This document shows, piece after piece, positions 44,405 through 51,289 of a stretch of 64,000 bases of DNA. The DNA lies in assembly GCA_913053875.1 (NCBI GenBank), contig CAJXGN010000010.1, positions 1 to 64,000 on the forward strand. The letters are read 5' to 3'. The stretch comes from an uncultured Agromyces sp. Lineage in GTDB: Bacteria > Actinomycetota > Actinomycetes > Actinomycetales > Microbacteriaceae. The translations under genes and the position numbers were made by a program. Within the stretch, counting starts at the first letter, position 1. Every line of letters starts with the position of its first letter. The notes beneath the pieces were generated by a model. That model made no database searches and was not told where the DNA came from. It saw only the letters and a program-made list of their open reading frames with translations.

Positions 44405-45195
44405 GACATGCTCCTCAGGTACTCCAGTGCGGTGGCCGTCCACTCCCGTTCGGTGCGGACGGTGGTCTCGGGGTCGCCCTGCCAGGGCAGCCAGTGCTCG
44501 ACGATCTCGTTGACACCGCGATCGCGCGGGCGGATCTGCTCGAACAGGTACGGGTACTCGCCCAGGCCCTCGCCCATGGGCGTGCCGGTGTAGGTGAAAC
44601 CGACCCAGCCGTCCTGGCGGGCGAACGCCGAGTCCTTGGCGTGCACGTTGCGGGTGAGCGCGGCGCAGGCGTCGATCGTGGCGCGCGGCAGCTCGAGCGC
44701 CGCGACGACGTTCGCCGGGTCGAGGCAGATGCCGAGGCGGTCGCTGCCGACGCGCTCGACGAGCCCGACGAGCTCGGCGGTCGGCAGCTGCTCGTAGGTC
44801 TCGAGCGCGAGGGTGACGCCTGCGGCCTCGTAGTCGCGAATGCTGCGCGCCAGCAGCTCCTCGGCCTCGTCGAGCGTCGGCCGGAAGTCGGGGGCGAACA
44901 CCATGCTGCGCACGAGCTGCGCGTCGAACGCGTCGGCGAGGCGCAGGAAGCGCGCGAGGTGGTCGGCCGCGATGCCCTTGGTGCCGAGCTCGATGGTGAG
45001 CCCGAGATCGGATGCCGCGCGAGCCGCGTCGCCGATCTGGCGCTGGGAGAGCTCGAGCAGCGGCGCGTAGTCGCAGACCTGGAACAGGTCGACGCCGAGC
45101 GCGCGGGTCGCCTCGAAGGCGCCGACGAGGTCGAGCGGGTCGGGCACCCGATCGGAGTGCTGCCAGAAGAACGCGTACGTGCCGAGCCCGATCAC
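44401..45195 (-). CDS. oiaC: sugar phosphate isomerase/epimerase-type TIM barrel, probable 3-oxo-isoapionate decarboxylase
   Basis: A 264-residue xylose-isomerase-like TIM barrel: MIGLGTYAFFWQHSDRV, FQVCDYAPLLELS, then the metal ligands in VTLALETYEQLP (Glu), LGICLDPANVVA (Asp) and NVHAKDSAF (His), and a late Glu region GEGLGEYPYLFEQI. 3-oxo-isoapionate decarboxylase (OiaC) of apiose pathways belongs to this superfamily and yields L-erythrulose, the substrate needed by the kinase of this operon. It starts with GTG inside the stop of the TIM-like gene and overlaps the oxidoisomerase. Hydroxypyruvate-isomerase-like activity is an alternative. Confidence 0.6.
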   Translation of the reverse strand: MIGLGTYAFFWQHSDRVPDPLDLVGAFEATRALGVDLFQVCDYAPLLELSQRQIGDAARAASDLGLTIELGTKGIAADHLARFLRLADAFDAQLVRSMVFAPDFRPTLDEAEELLARSIRDYEAAGVTLALETYEQLPTAELVGLVERVGSDRLGICLDPANVVAALELPRATIDACAALTRNVHAKDSAFARQDGWVGFTYTGTPMGEGLGEYPYLFEQIRPRDRGVNEIVEHWLPWQGDPETTVRTEREWTATALEYLRSMS

Positions 45196-45968
45196 CGCGC
45201 GGCCCCCCTGGCGTCGGCGAGCGCGGCGGCCTCGTCGAGCACGGCCAGGAACGCGTCGGGGTCGTGGCCGAACCGGCCGACGAAGAGGCCGTCGACCGCG
45301 CCGTCGAGCGCGGTGAGCAGGCCCGGGCCGGCCGAGCCGCCGTAGATCACGTTCGACCCGTCGCGGCCCTCGAACTCGGCGACCGCCGCACGCAGGCCGA
45401 GCCCGACCTCGGTGATGTGGTCGGCGGGCGCCGGCTCAGGGGCGCCGATCGCCCAGACCGGCTCGTACGCGACGATGACGCGGCCCGAAGGCGCGCCGGA
45501 CAGGGCGCCCTGCACCTGGCCGACGACCTCGGTGACGGCGTCGGGCGGAGGCATCCGCTCGCCCTCGCCCACGCAGAGCACGGGAACGAGTCCGTTGCGC
45601 AGCGCCGCCCGGGTCTTCGCGGCCACGACGTCCTCGGTCTCGCCGAAGAGCCGACGCCGCTCGGCGTGGCCGACCTCGACGTGCGTAGCGCCCACCTCGG
45701 CGAGCTCGGCACCCGAGACCTCGCCCGTGAACGCGCCGCGGTCCTCGGTCGCGAGGTCCTGCGCGCCGACGCGCACGCGCGAACCGGCGAACGCGGCCAC
45801 GGCGGCCGGCACCTGCAGGTACGACGGGATGACGAAGCACTCGACCCGCCCGTCGGCGACCGCCGGGTGCGCGGGCGCGCGCGCGGCGACCTCGCGCAGC
45901 CAGTGGAGTCCGTCGGCGTGCCCGAAGTACATCTTCAGGCTGACGCCGACCGAGACGGGCGCCGGCAT
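45192..45968 (-). CDS. lerI: triosephosphate isomerase-like protein, probable L-erythrulose-1-phosphate isomerase
   Basis: A 258-residue TIM-family protein with the catalytic set: Lys12 (VSLKMYFG in place of the usual NWKMN), His in THVEVGHAERRRLFGE and Glu in VAYEPVWAIG (loop 6), then IYGGSAGPGL. The altered LKMYFG motif separates it from housekeeping TpiA and is typical of the EryH/LerI group that converts L-erythrulose 1-phosphate to D-erythrulose 4-phosphate. The neighbours, an RpiB-like isomerase and a DhaK-type kinase, are exactly those of characterised erythrulose pathways. The ATG overlaps the RpiB-like stop. Confidence 0.72.
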   Translation of the reverse strand: MPAPVSVGVSLKMYFGHADGLHWLREVAARAPAHPAVADGRVECFVIPSYLQVPAAVAAFAGSRVRVGAQDLATEDRGAFTGEVSGAELAEVGATHVEVGHAERRRLFGETEDVVAAKTRAALRNGLVPVLCVGEGERMPPPDAVTEVVGQVQGALSGAPSGRVIVAYEPVWAIGAPEPAPADHITEVGLGLRAAVAEFEGRDGSNVIYGGSAGPGLLTALDGAVDGLFVGRFGHDPDAFLAVLDEAAALADARGAAR

Positions 45969-46444
45969 CAGCAGCTGCCGGTGGTCTCGTAGGCGTCGAT
46001 GACCGCGACCTTCTCGGCCGACGCCGAGGCCGGGTCGAAGCGGTAGGTGAGCCACTCCCGCACGAGCCGGCGGGCGAGCTCGATGCCGACGACGCGCTGG
46101 CCCATGGTGAGCACCTGCGCGTTGTTGGAGAGCACGCCGCGCTCGACCGAGAAGCTGTCGTGTGCGGTCACGGCGCGGATGCCGGGCACCTTGTTCGCCG
46201 CGATCGCGACGCCGAGGCCGGTGCCGCAGACGAGCAGCGCGCGGTCGGCCTCGCCGTCGCGCACGAGTTCGGCGGCCGCGACGGCGACCTTCGGGTAGGG
46301 CGTGTGGCCCTCGGCGTCGACCCCGACGTCGACGACCGACGCGACGCCGTCGCTCGCCTCGAGGTCGCGCTTGAGGATCTCCTTGTAGTCGAAGCCGGCG
46401 TCATCGCTGCCGATGACGATGCGGATCGGTGCGGTGTCGGTCAT
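45968..46444 (-). CDS. derI: RpiB/LacAB-type isomerase, probable D-erythrulose-4-phosphate isomerase
   Basis: A 158-residue RpiB-family isomerase: [37 protein letters not shown], the catalytic Cys73 in [17 protein letters not shown], and [28 protein letters not shown]. RpiB itself acts on ribose 5-phosphate, but homologues named EryI/DerI convert D-erythrulose 4-phosphate to D-erythrose 4-phosphate, and the operon context favours that. It overlaps both neighbours by 1-4 bp. Confidence 0.75.
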   Translation of the reverse strand: MTDTAPIRIVIGSDDAGFDYKEILKRDLEASDGVASVVDVGVDAEGHTPYPKVAVAAAELVRDGEADRALLVCGTGLGVAIAANKVPGIRAVTAHDSFSVERGVLSNNAQVLTMGQRVVGIELARRLVREWLTYRFDPASASAEKVAVIDAYETTGSC

Positions 46445-48210
46445 GCCGAGGGTCCCTTCGGTGCTGCGGATGCGGCGGCGAGCGTCTCGCCGACCGCGGT
46501 GACGATGAGGGCGAACGAGTGCGCGCCCGGGTCGGGGGTGCCGAGGCTCTTCTCGGCGTGGGGGCGGGCGCGGCCCATGCGGGGCAGCAGGTCGGCGGTG
46601 GCGGCTGCGGCGACGGATGCCTCGGAGGCGGCGGCGGCCCACGCGTCGGCGAGCCGGGAGCCTGCGCCGACCTCGCGGCGCAGGGCGTCGGCAAACGGCA
46701 CGAGCGCGTCGACCATGGTCTTGTCGCCGACCTCGGCCTTGCCGTAGGAGCGGATGCCGGTGTCGGCCGCGGTCACGCCGGCGGCGACCGCGTCGCGCGT
46801 CGGCGCCGCCTCGTCGCCCAGGGCGGCGCCGACCTCGCGCAGCGCGAGTCCCCAGAGCGCACCCGAGGTGCCGCCCGCACGGTGCGACCAGCCGTCGCCC
46901 GCGCGGGCGAGCGTGGTGCCCGTGCCCGCGCCCGCCTCGACGGCCTCGCGCGCCGCAGTGACGGCCGCGTGCGACCCGCGCTGCATGCCGATGCCGTGGT
47001 CGCCGTCGCCGGCGAGCGCGTCCATGCGCCCGAGCGTCTCGACGTGGGCGTCGACGGTCGCCGCGACGGTCTCGAGCGCGGCGAGCACGGTGGCGGCGGC
47101 CGCGCGGGAGTCGGGCGTGGCGTCGGGGATCGCGGGGGTGGCGGGGTCGGTCGACCCAGGGGCATCCGCTTCGCTGTCGTCGAGTTCGGCGGGCACGACC
47201 GAGCCGCGCCGGTACGCAGGGGTGTCGACCGGCGTCTCCCAGAGCTCGGCGAGCTCGTCGTCGAGCCAGAACAGGGTGAGCGAGCAGCCGGCCATGTCGA
47301 AGCTCGTGCAGTACTCGCCGACGTGCGGGTCGACGACCTCGACGCCGGCGGCCTCGAGCAGCTCGGCGACGCGGCGGTAGACGACGAAGAGTTCCTCGTA
47401 CTTGAGCGCCCCGAGGCCGTTCAGGATGGGCACGACGCGTGCGCCGCGCGGGGTGTCGACGCCGTCGGGCAGCTCGGCGTCGGCGAGGAGATCGCCTACG
47501 AGGCGCTCGGCGAGCTCGTCGGCGGTGGGGATGTCGGTTTCGTCGATGCCGGGCTCGCCGTGGATGCCGAGGCCGACGGCCATGCGCCCCTCGGGCACGG
47601 TGAACAGCGGGGCGACGGCGCCGGGGAGCGTGCAGCCGGTGAACGCGACGCCGAAGGAACGGGTGCGCTCGTTGGCGAGGCGCGCGACGCGGGCGACGTC
47701 GGCGAGGTCGTGGCCTGCTTCGGCGGCGGCCGCGGCGGCCCGGAAGACGGTGAGGTCGCCGGCGATGCCGCGACGACGGTGACGTTCGGCGACGGGCGCG
47801 CTCGAGATGTCGTCGGTGACGGTGACGGTCTCGCACGGGATGCCCTCGGCGCGGAGCTGCTCCTGCGCGGCGTCGAAGTTCAGCACGTCGCCCGCGTAGT
47901 TGCCGTAGCTGAGCAGTACGCCGGCGCCGTGCTGGGCGGCGCGCGCGACCGAGTGCACCTGCTGCGTGGCGGGCGAGGCGAAGAGGTTGCCCATCGCGGC
48001 GCCGTGCGCGAGGCCCTGGCCGACCAGGCCGCCGAAGGCCGGGTAGTGGCCCGAGCCCCCGCCGATGACCACGGCCACCTGTCCCTGCGGGGAGCGGGTG
48101 CTGCGAACGACCCCGCCGGGGACGCTGCGGACGTATCGCCGGTTGGCCGCCACGAACCCGGCGATCATCTCGTCGGCGAACGCGTCGGGCTCGTTGAAGA
48201 GTCGAGTCAA
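46441..48210 (-). CDS. lerK: dihydroxyacetone kinase-family protein (fused DhaK-DhaL), probable L-erythrulose kinase
   Basis: A 589-residue single-chain ATP-dependent kinase. The DhaK half shows [32 protein letters not shown] and the His that binds the ketose carbonyl covalently in [12 protein letters not shown]; after an Asp/Pro linker, the DhaL half shows [18 protein letters not shown] (Mg-ATP Asp residues), [15 protein letters not shown] and [13 protein letters not shown]. In mycobacteria, kinases of this form act on L- or D-erythrulose. TTG 48210 is chosen as start: GGAGA lies 8 nt upstream and the conserved N-terminus [15 protein letters not shown] begins there. First gene of the operon; the GntR gene diverges from it with two ACCGGT operators between. 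Confidence 0.75.
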   Translation of the reverse strand: MTRLFNEPDAFADEMIAGFVAANRRYVRSVPGGVVRSTRSPQGQVAVVIGGGSGHYPAFGGLVGQGLAHGAAMGNLFASPATQQVHSVARAAQHGAGVLLSYGNYAGDVLNFDAAQEQLRAEGIPCETVTVTDDISSAPVAERHRRRGIAGDLTVFRAAAAAAEAGHDLADVARVARLANERTRSFGVAFTGCTLPGAVAPLFTVPEGRMAVGLGIHGEPGIDETDIPTADELAERLVGDLLADAELPDGVDTPRGARVVPILNGLGALKYEELFVVYRRVAELLEAAGVEVVDPHVGEYCTSFDMAGCSLTLFWLDDELAELWETPVDTPAYRRGSVVPAELDDSEADAPGSTDPATPAIPDATPDSRAAAATVLAALETVAATVDAHVETLGRMDALAGDGDHGIGMQRGSHAAVTAAREAVEAGAGTGTTLARAGDGWSHRAGGTSGALWGLALREVGAALGDEAAPTRDAVAAGVTAADTGIRSYGKAEVGDKTMVDALVPFADALRREVGAGSRLADAWAAAASEASVAAAATADLLPRMGRARPHAEKSLGTPDPGAHSFALIVTAVGETLAAASAAPKGPSA

Positions 48211-48268
48211 CGCTGTCTCCTGTCGGTGCGCGCCCGGGTGCGGTGTGCCGGGCGGCTCCATTGAAGCA

Positions 48269-48276
48269 AACCGGTT
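48269..48276. promoter_or_regulatory. GntR operator 1
   Basis: AACCGGTT palindrome, 59 bp upstream of the kinase start; on the minus strand it reads TCAACCGGTTTG, nearly the same as operator 2. Confidence 0.55.
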
Positions 48277-48310
48277 GACCAATTTCAAGCGCGCCGGGGC
48301 CGATTGGCCT

Positions 48311-48320
48311 CAACCGGTTG
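48311..48320. promoter_or_regulatory. GntR operator 2
   Basis: CAACCGGTTG, a perfect 10-bp palindrome 43 bp centre-to-centre from operator 1 and directly before the -10-like TAGGTT of the regulator gene, so binding would repress it. Confidence 0.6.
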
Positions 48321-48321
48321 G

Positions 48322-48327
48322 TAGGTT
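48322..48327 (+). promoter_or_regulatory. -10 element of leaderless gntR-type gene
   Basis: TAGGTT lies 6 nt before the ATG at 48334, with no ribosome-binding site. Confidence 0.45.
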
Positions 48328-48333
48328 GTGCGC

Positions 48334-49068
48334 ATGCCCGTGTTCCGTGACGACTCCCCCGCGGAGATCACCGCCGCCCTCACCGCGCTGCCCGCGCGGT
48401 CGTCGGTCGCGGTCGTCGCCGAGCGCCTGCTCGAACTCTTCACGAGCGGATCGATCGCGGCCGGCACCCGCCTGCCGCCCGAGCGGCAGCTCGCCGCGAC
48501 CCTCGAGGTCGGCCGCTCGGCGGTGCGCGAGGCGCTCGCCGCGCTCGAGATCCTCGGCATCGTCGACGTGCGCCCTGGTTCGGGCACCTACCTGCGCGGC
48601 ACCGCGAGCGAACTGCTGCCCCAGACGCTCAGCTGGGGCATGCTCATCGGCGAGCACCGCACGAGCGAGCTGCTCGAGGTGCGCTCGGGCCTCGAGATCT
48701 ACGTCGCACGCCTCGCCGCCCAGCGCCTCACCGACGACGAGCTCGCGCGCCTTGCCGCCCACCTCGATGAGATGGCCGCGGCCGCCGACGACCTGCACGC
48801 GTTCGTCGCCGCCGACCTCGCCTTCCACCAGGACCTCGCCCGCGCCGCCGACAACGGCGTGCTGCTCGACCTGCTCCAGATCGTGCGCTCGCTGCTGCGC
48901 GTCTGGGTCGACCGCGCGGTGCAGGACCCGTCGCACGCCGCGACCGCGCTCGCCGAGCACCGGGCCGTGTACGACGCGCTCGCCGCGCGCGACGCCGACC
49001 GTGCGGCATCCGCCATGGCCGCCCACATGGCGACCGCCTCGGCACGTCTGCAGTCCGCCCCGGCCTGA
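48334..49068 (+). CDS. GntR-family (FadR/FCD type) regulator
   Basis: A 244-residue regulator. The winged helix is at residues ~30-85 ([47 protein letters not shown]) and the FCD effector domain follows ([54 protein letters not shown] with metal-binding His). It diverges from the kinase-isomerase operon and two AACCGGTT palindromes lie between, so it most likely represses that operon and itself, with a sugar acid or sugar phosphate as effector. A second ATG at 48328 is possible, but 48334 is placed 6 nt from a -10 box. Confidence 0.88.
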   Translation: MPVFRDDSPAEITAALTALPARSSVAVVAERLLELFTSGSIAAGTRLPPERQLAATLEVGRSAVREALAALEILGIVDVRPGSGTYLRGTASELLPQTLSWGMLIGEHRTSELLEVRSGLEIYVARLAAQRLTDDELARLAAHLDEMAAAADDLHAFVAADLAFHQDLARAADNGVLLDLLQIVRSLLRVWVDRAVQDPSHAATALAEHRAVYDALAARDADRAASAMAAHMATASARLQSAPA

Positions 49069-49098
49069 CGAGAACGCGGACGCGTCACCCGCGTCGGG

Positions 49099-50121
49099 TC
49101 AGGAGCCGCCGCCGGTCGACTCGCGCACCACGAGCTCGGGCCGGAACACGACGTGCTGGCGTTCGGGGGCCGAATCGGATGCCGCGTCGGAGGTCTCCCG
49201 CATGAGCAGGTCGACCGCCGTGTAGCCCATCAGCACCGCGGGCTGGCGGATCGAGCTGAGCGGCACCACCGCCGCCTGCGCGAAGTCGATGTCGTCGTAG
49301 CCGATCAGCGCGATGTCGTCGGGCACCGCGAGTCCGCCCATCATTACGAGCGCCTGCAGCACGCCGGTCGCGAGCAGGTCGTTCGCCGCGAACACCGCGT
49401 CCGGCCGGTCCGCCGCAGAGCGCTCGCGCAGCGCCTCGCCCGCCCGGCGTCCCTCCAGCACGGAGAGCGACGTGGTCGCGACGACCTCGAGCGTGGCATC
49501 CGGCACCTGCTCGATCGCCTTGCGCGCGCCCTCGAGACGATCGGCGACCTGGCGGATGCCGTGCGGTCCGCCGACGAACGCGATGCGCCGGCGCCCGATC
49601 GACAGCAGGTGCTCGACCGCGAGCGCGCCGCCCTCGACGTCGTCGACCGCGACCGACGACAACGACTCCTCGGGCGACTCGCGGTCGACCAGCACGACGG
49701 GCGTGCCGCGTTCGGCGAGACGGGCGAAGCGCGAGAGGTCCTCATCGAGCGGCGAGACGACGAGGCCGTGCACGCGCTGCTCCTCGAACGAGTCGAGGTA
49801 GCTGGTCTCGCGCGCGATCGACTCGTCGGAGTTGCCGAGCAGCACGTTCATGCCGTCTTCGGCGGCGCGGTTCTCGGCGCCGCGCGCGATGTCGGTGAAG
49901 AACGGGTTGCGCACGTCGAGCACGACGAGGCCGATGCTGCGGCTGCGGCCCGCGCGGAGCTGGCGGGCGGCGTCGTTGCGCACGAACCCGAGCTCCTGGA
50001 TCGCCGCGAGCACGCGCTCCACGGTCGCCGGCGCGACCTTGTCGGGGCGGTTGAGCACGTTCGAGACGGTGCCGACCGAGACGGATGCCGCGAGGGCGAC
50101 GTCGCGCACGCTCACCGCCAT
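49099..50121 (-). CDS. LacI-family regulator of the rhamnose arm
   Basis: A 340-residue LacI/GalR protein. HTH VRDVALAASVSVGTVSNVLNRPDKVAPATVERV with the hinge AARQLRAGRSRSIGLVV, then the sugar-binding domain (NPFFTDIARGAENRAAEDG, DAVFAANDLLATGVLQAL, DIALIGYDDIDFAQAAVVPLSSIRQP). GGGAGGG precedes the ATG at 50121. It is the last gene of a minus-strand operon with the second GH78 enzyme and an esterase. LacI proteins bind TGAA-N4-TTCA-like palindromes; such sites lie before that operon, the ABC importer, rhaM and the first GH78 gene, so it is the likely master repressor, released by rhamnose or a metabolite. Confidence 0.87.
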   Translation of the reverse strand: MAVSVRDVALAASVSVGTVSNVLNRPDKVAPATVERVLAAIQELGFVRNDAARQLRAGRSRSIGLVVLDVRNPFFTDIARGAENRAAEDGMNVLLGNSDESIARETSYLDSFEEQRVHGLVVSPLDEDLSRFARLAERGTPVVLVDRESPEESLSSVAVDDVEGGALAVEHLLSIGRRRIAFVGGPHGIRQVADRLEGARKAIEQVPDATLEVVATTSLSVLEGRRAGEALRERSAADRPDAVFAANDLLATGVLQALVMMGGLAVPDDIALIGYDDIDFAQAAVVPLSSIRQPAVLMGYTAVDLLMRETSDAASDSAPERQHVVFRPELVVRESTGGGS

Positions 50122-50182
50122 GGCGTCCGCCCTCCCTCCGGCCCCGTCGACCTGACGGCGAGTGTAGGGCATGGGAGCGCGA

Positions 50183-51289
50183 TCATCGCGGCGGCTCCCC
50201 GTCGCGTGCGAACGCGACCGCCTCGGCGAGCATCGCGGGCGTGAGCTCGTGCCCGGCGTCGTGGAAGCTGCCGCGGTAGGCGATGCCGGATGCCTCGAGT
50301 GCGGCGTGCGCCGCCCGCATCCCGCCCTCCGTGAAGAGGTGGTCGTGCAGGCCGTACTGCACGAGGCGGCGCGGGCGCTCGGGCGCCGCGAGCAGGTCGT
50401 GCAGCTCGGCGTGCCTGGGGAGCCCGGGGCTGTTGACGAGCCATGAGTGCGCCTCGACGTGGTCGGGCACGAGCGCGCGCCAGGTGGTCATCATGCACGC
50501 GACCGTGACGCTCTCGAACCCGCCGTCGAGCGCGGACAGGAACGCGGCCCGCGCCCCGCCGCCCGAGTAGCCGAAGAGCGAGACGCGGTCGGCGTCGACC
50601 ATCGGCAGGGAGCGCACGGCGTCGAGCGCGACCAGGTCGTCGTGCGCGACGAGGCCGGCGAACGACGTGCCGAGCAGCGATGCCGCCCGGGCGAGCGACG
50701 GCTCGAGCACGGATGCCTCGCGGTCGCCGCGCGCGAGCCCGTCGAGGTGCATGCCGTTCGCGGCATCCGTCGCCTCGAGCGCCTCGAGCAGGGCGGCCGT
50801 CGACGAGCCCGGGCGGAGTCGCACCGCGCGCGATCCCCACCCGAACGTGTCGAACGCGACGACCGCGAACCCGGCCTGCGCGAAGGCGTTGCCGATGCCG
50901 AGCCCCGCATAGAGCCGCTCGCGCGCGGCGCGGATGCGCCCGTCGTCGCCGGGCGCATCGATCATGGGACGACCGCCGACGTGCGTGACGCCGCCATGGG
51001 CGTGCAGCAGCACGACCGCCGGGAAGGGGCTCTCACCCTCGGGCACGACCCACCACGCCTCGGTCGACGGACCGAACCCGGCACTCCACTCGAGGGCGCC
51101 GCCGTGCAGGCCGTCGGTGCGCCAGCCGCCGACCTCGCGCACGTCGGGCGGATCGTGCGCGGGAACGCCGAGCACGGCGGCGAGCGCCGACTGCCGATCG
51201 TCGCCCGGCCGGTGCACGGGCCGCTCGTCGAGGTAGCTCGCGAGTGCGGCGAGCCCGATGCCGCCCGGCCGCACGGCGGTATCGGTCAC
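50183..51289 (-). CDS. alpha/beta hydrolase (dienelactone hydrolase/acetyl esterase-like)
   Basis: A 368-residue serine hydrolase: FPAVVLLHAHGGVTH (oxyanion HGG), AGFAVVAFDTFGWGSRAVRL, nucleophile elbow VSLFGYSGGGARAAFLSAL, acid Asp in YGLHDHLFTEGGM and His in SFHDAGHELTP. There is no signal peptide. It starts with GTG overlapping the GH78 stop (GTGA) and precedes the LacI gene, so it belongs to the rhamnoside operon. Removing acetyl or other acyl groups from decorated rhamnosides would fit, since pectin and flavonoid rhamnosides are often acylated; substrate is inferred from context only. Confidence 0.8.
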   Translation of the reverse strand: MTDTAVRPGGIGLAALASYLDERPVHRPGDDRQSALAAVLGVPAHDPPDVREVGGWRTDGLHGGALEWSAGFGPSTEAWWVVPEGESPFPAVVLLHAHGGVTHVGGRPMIDAPGDDGRIRAARERLYAGLGIGNAFAQAGFAVVAFDTFGWGSRAVRLRPGSSTAALLEALEATDAANGMHLDGLARGDREASVLEPSLARAASLLGTSFAGLVAHDDLVALDAVRSLPMVDADRVSLFGYSGGGARAAFLSALDGGFESVTVACMMTTWRALVPDHVEAHSWLVNSPGLPRHAELHDLLAAPERPRRLVQYGLHDHLFTEGGMRAAHAALEASGIAYRGSFHDAGHELTPAMLAEAVAFARDGEPPR

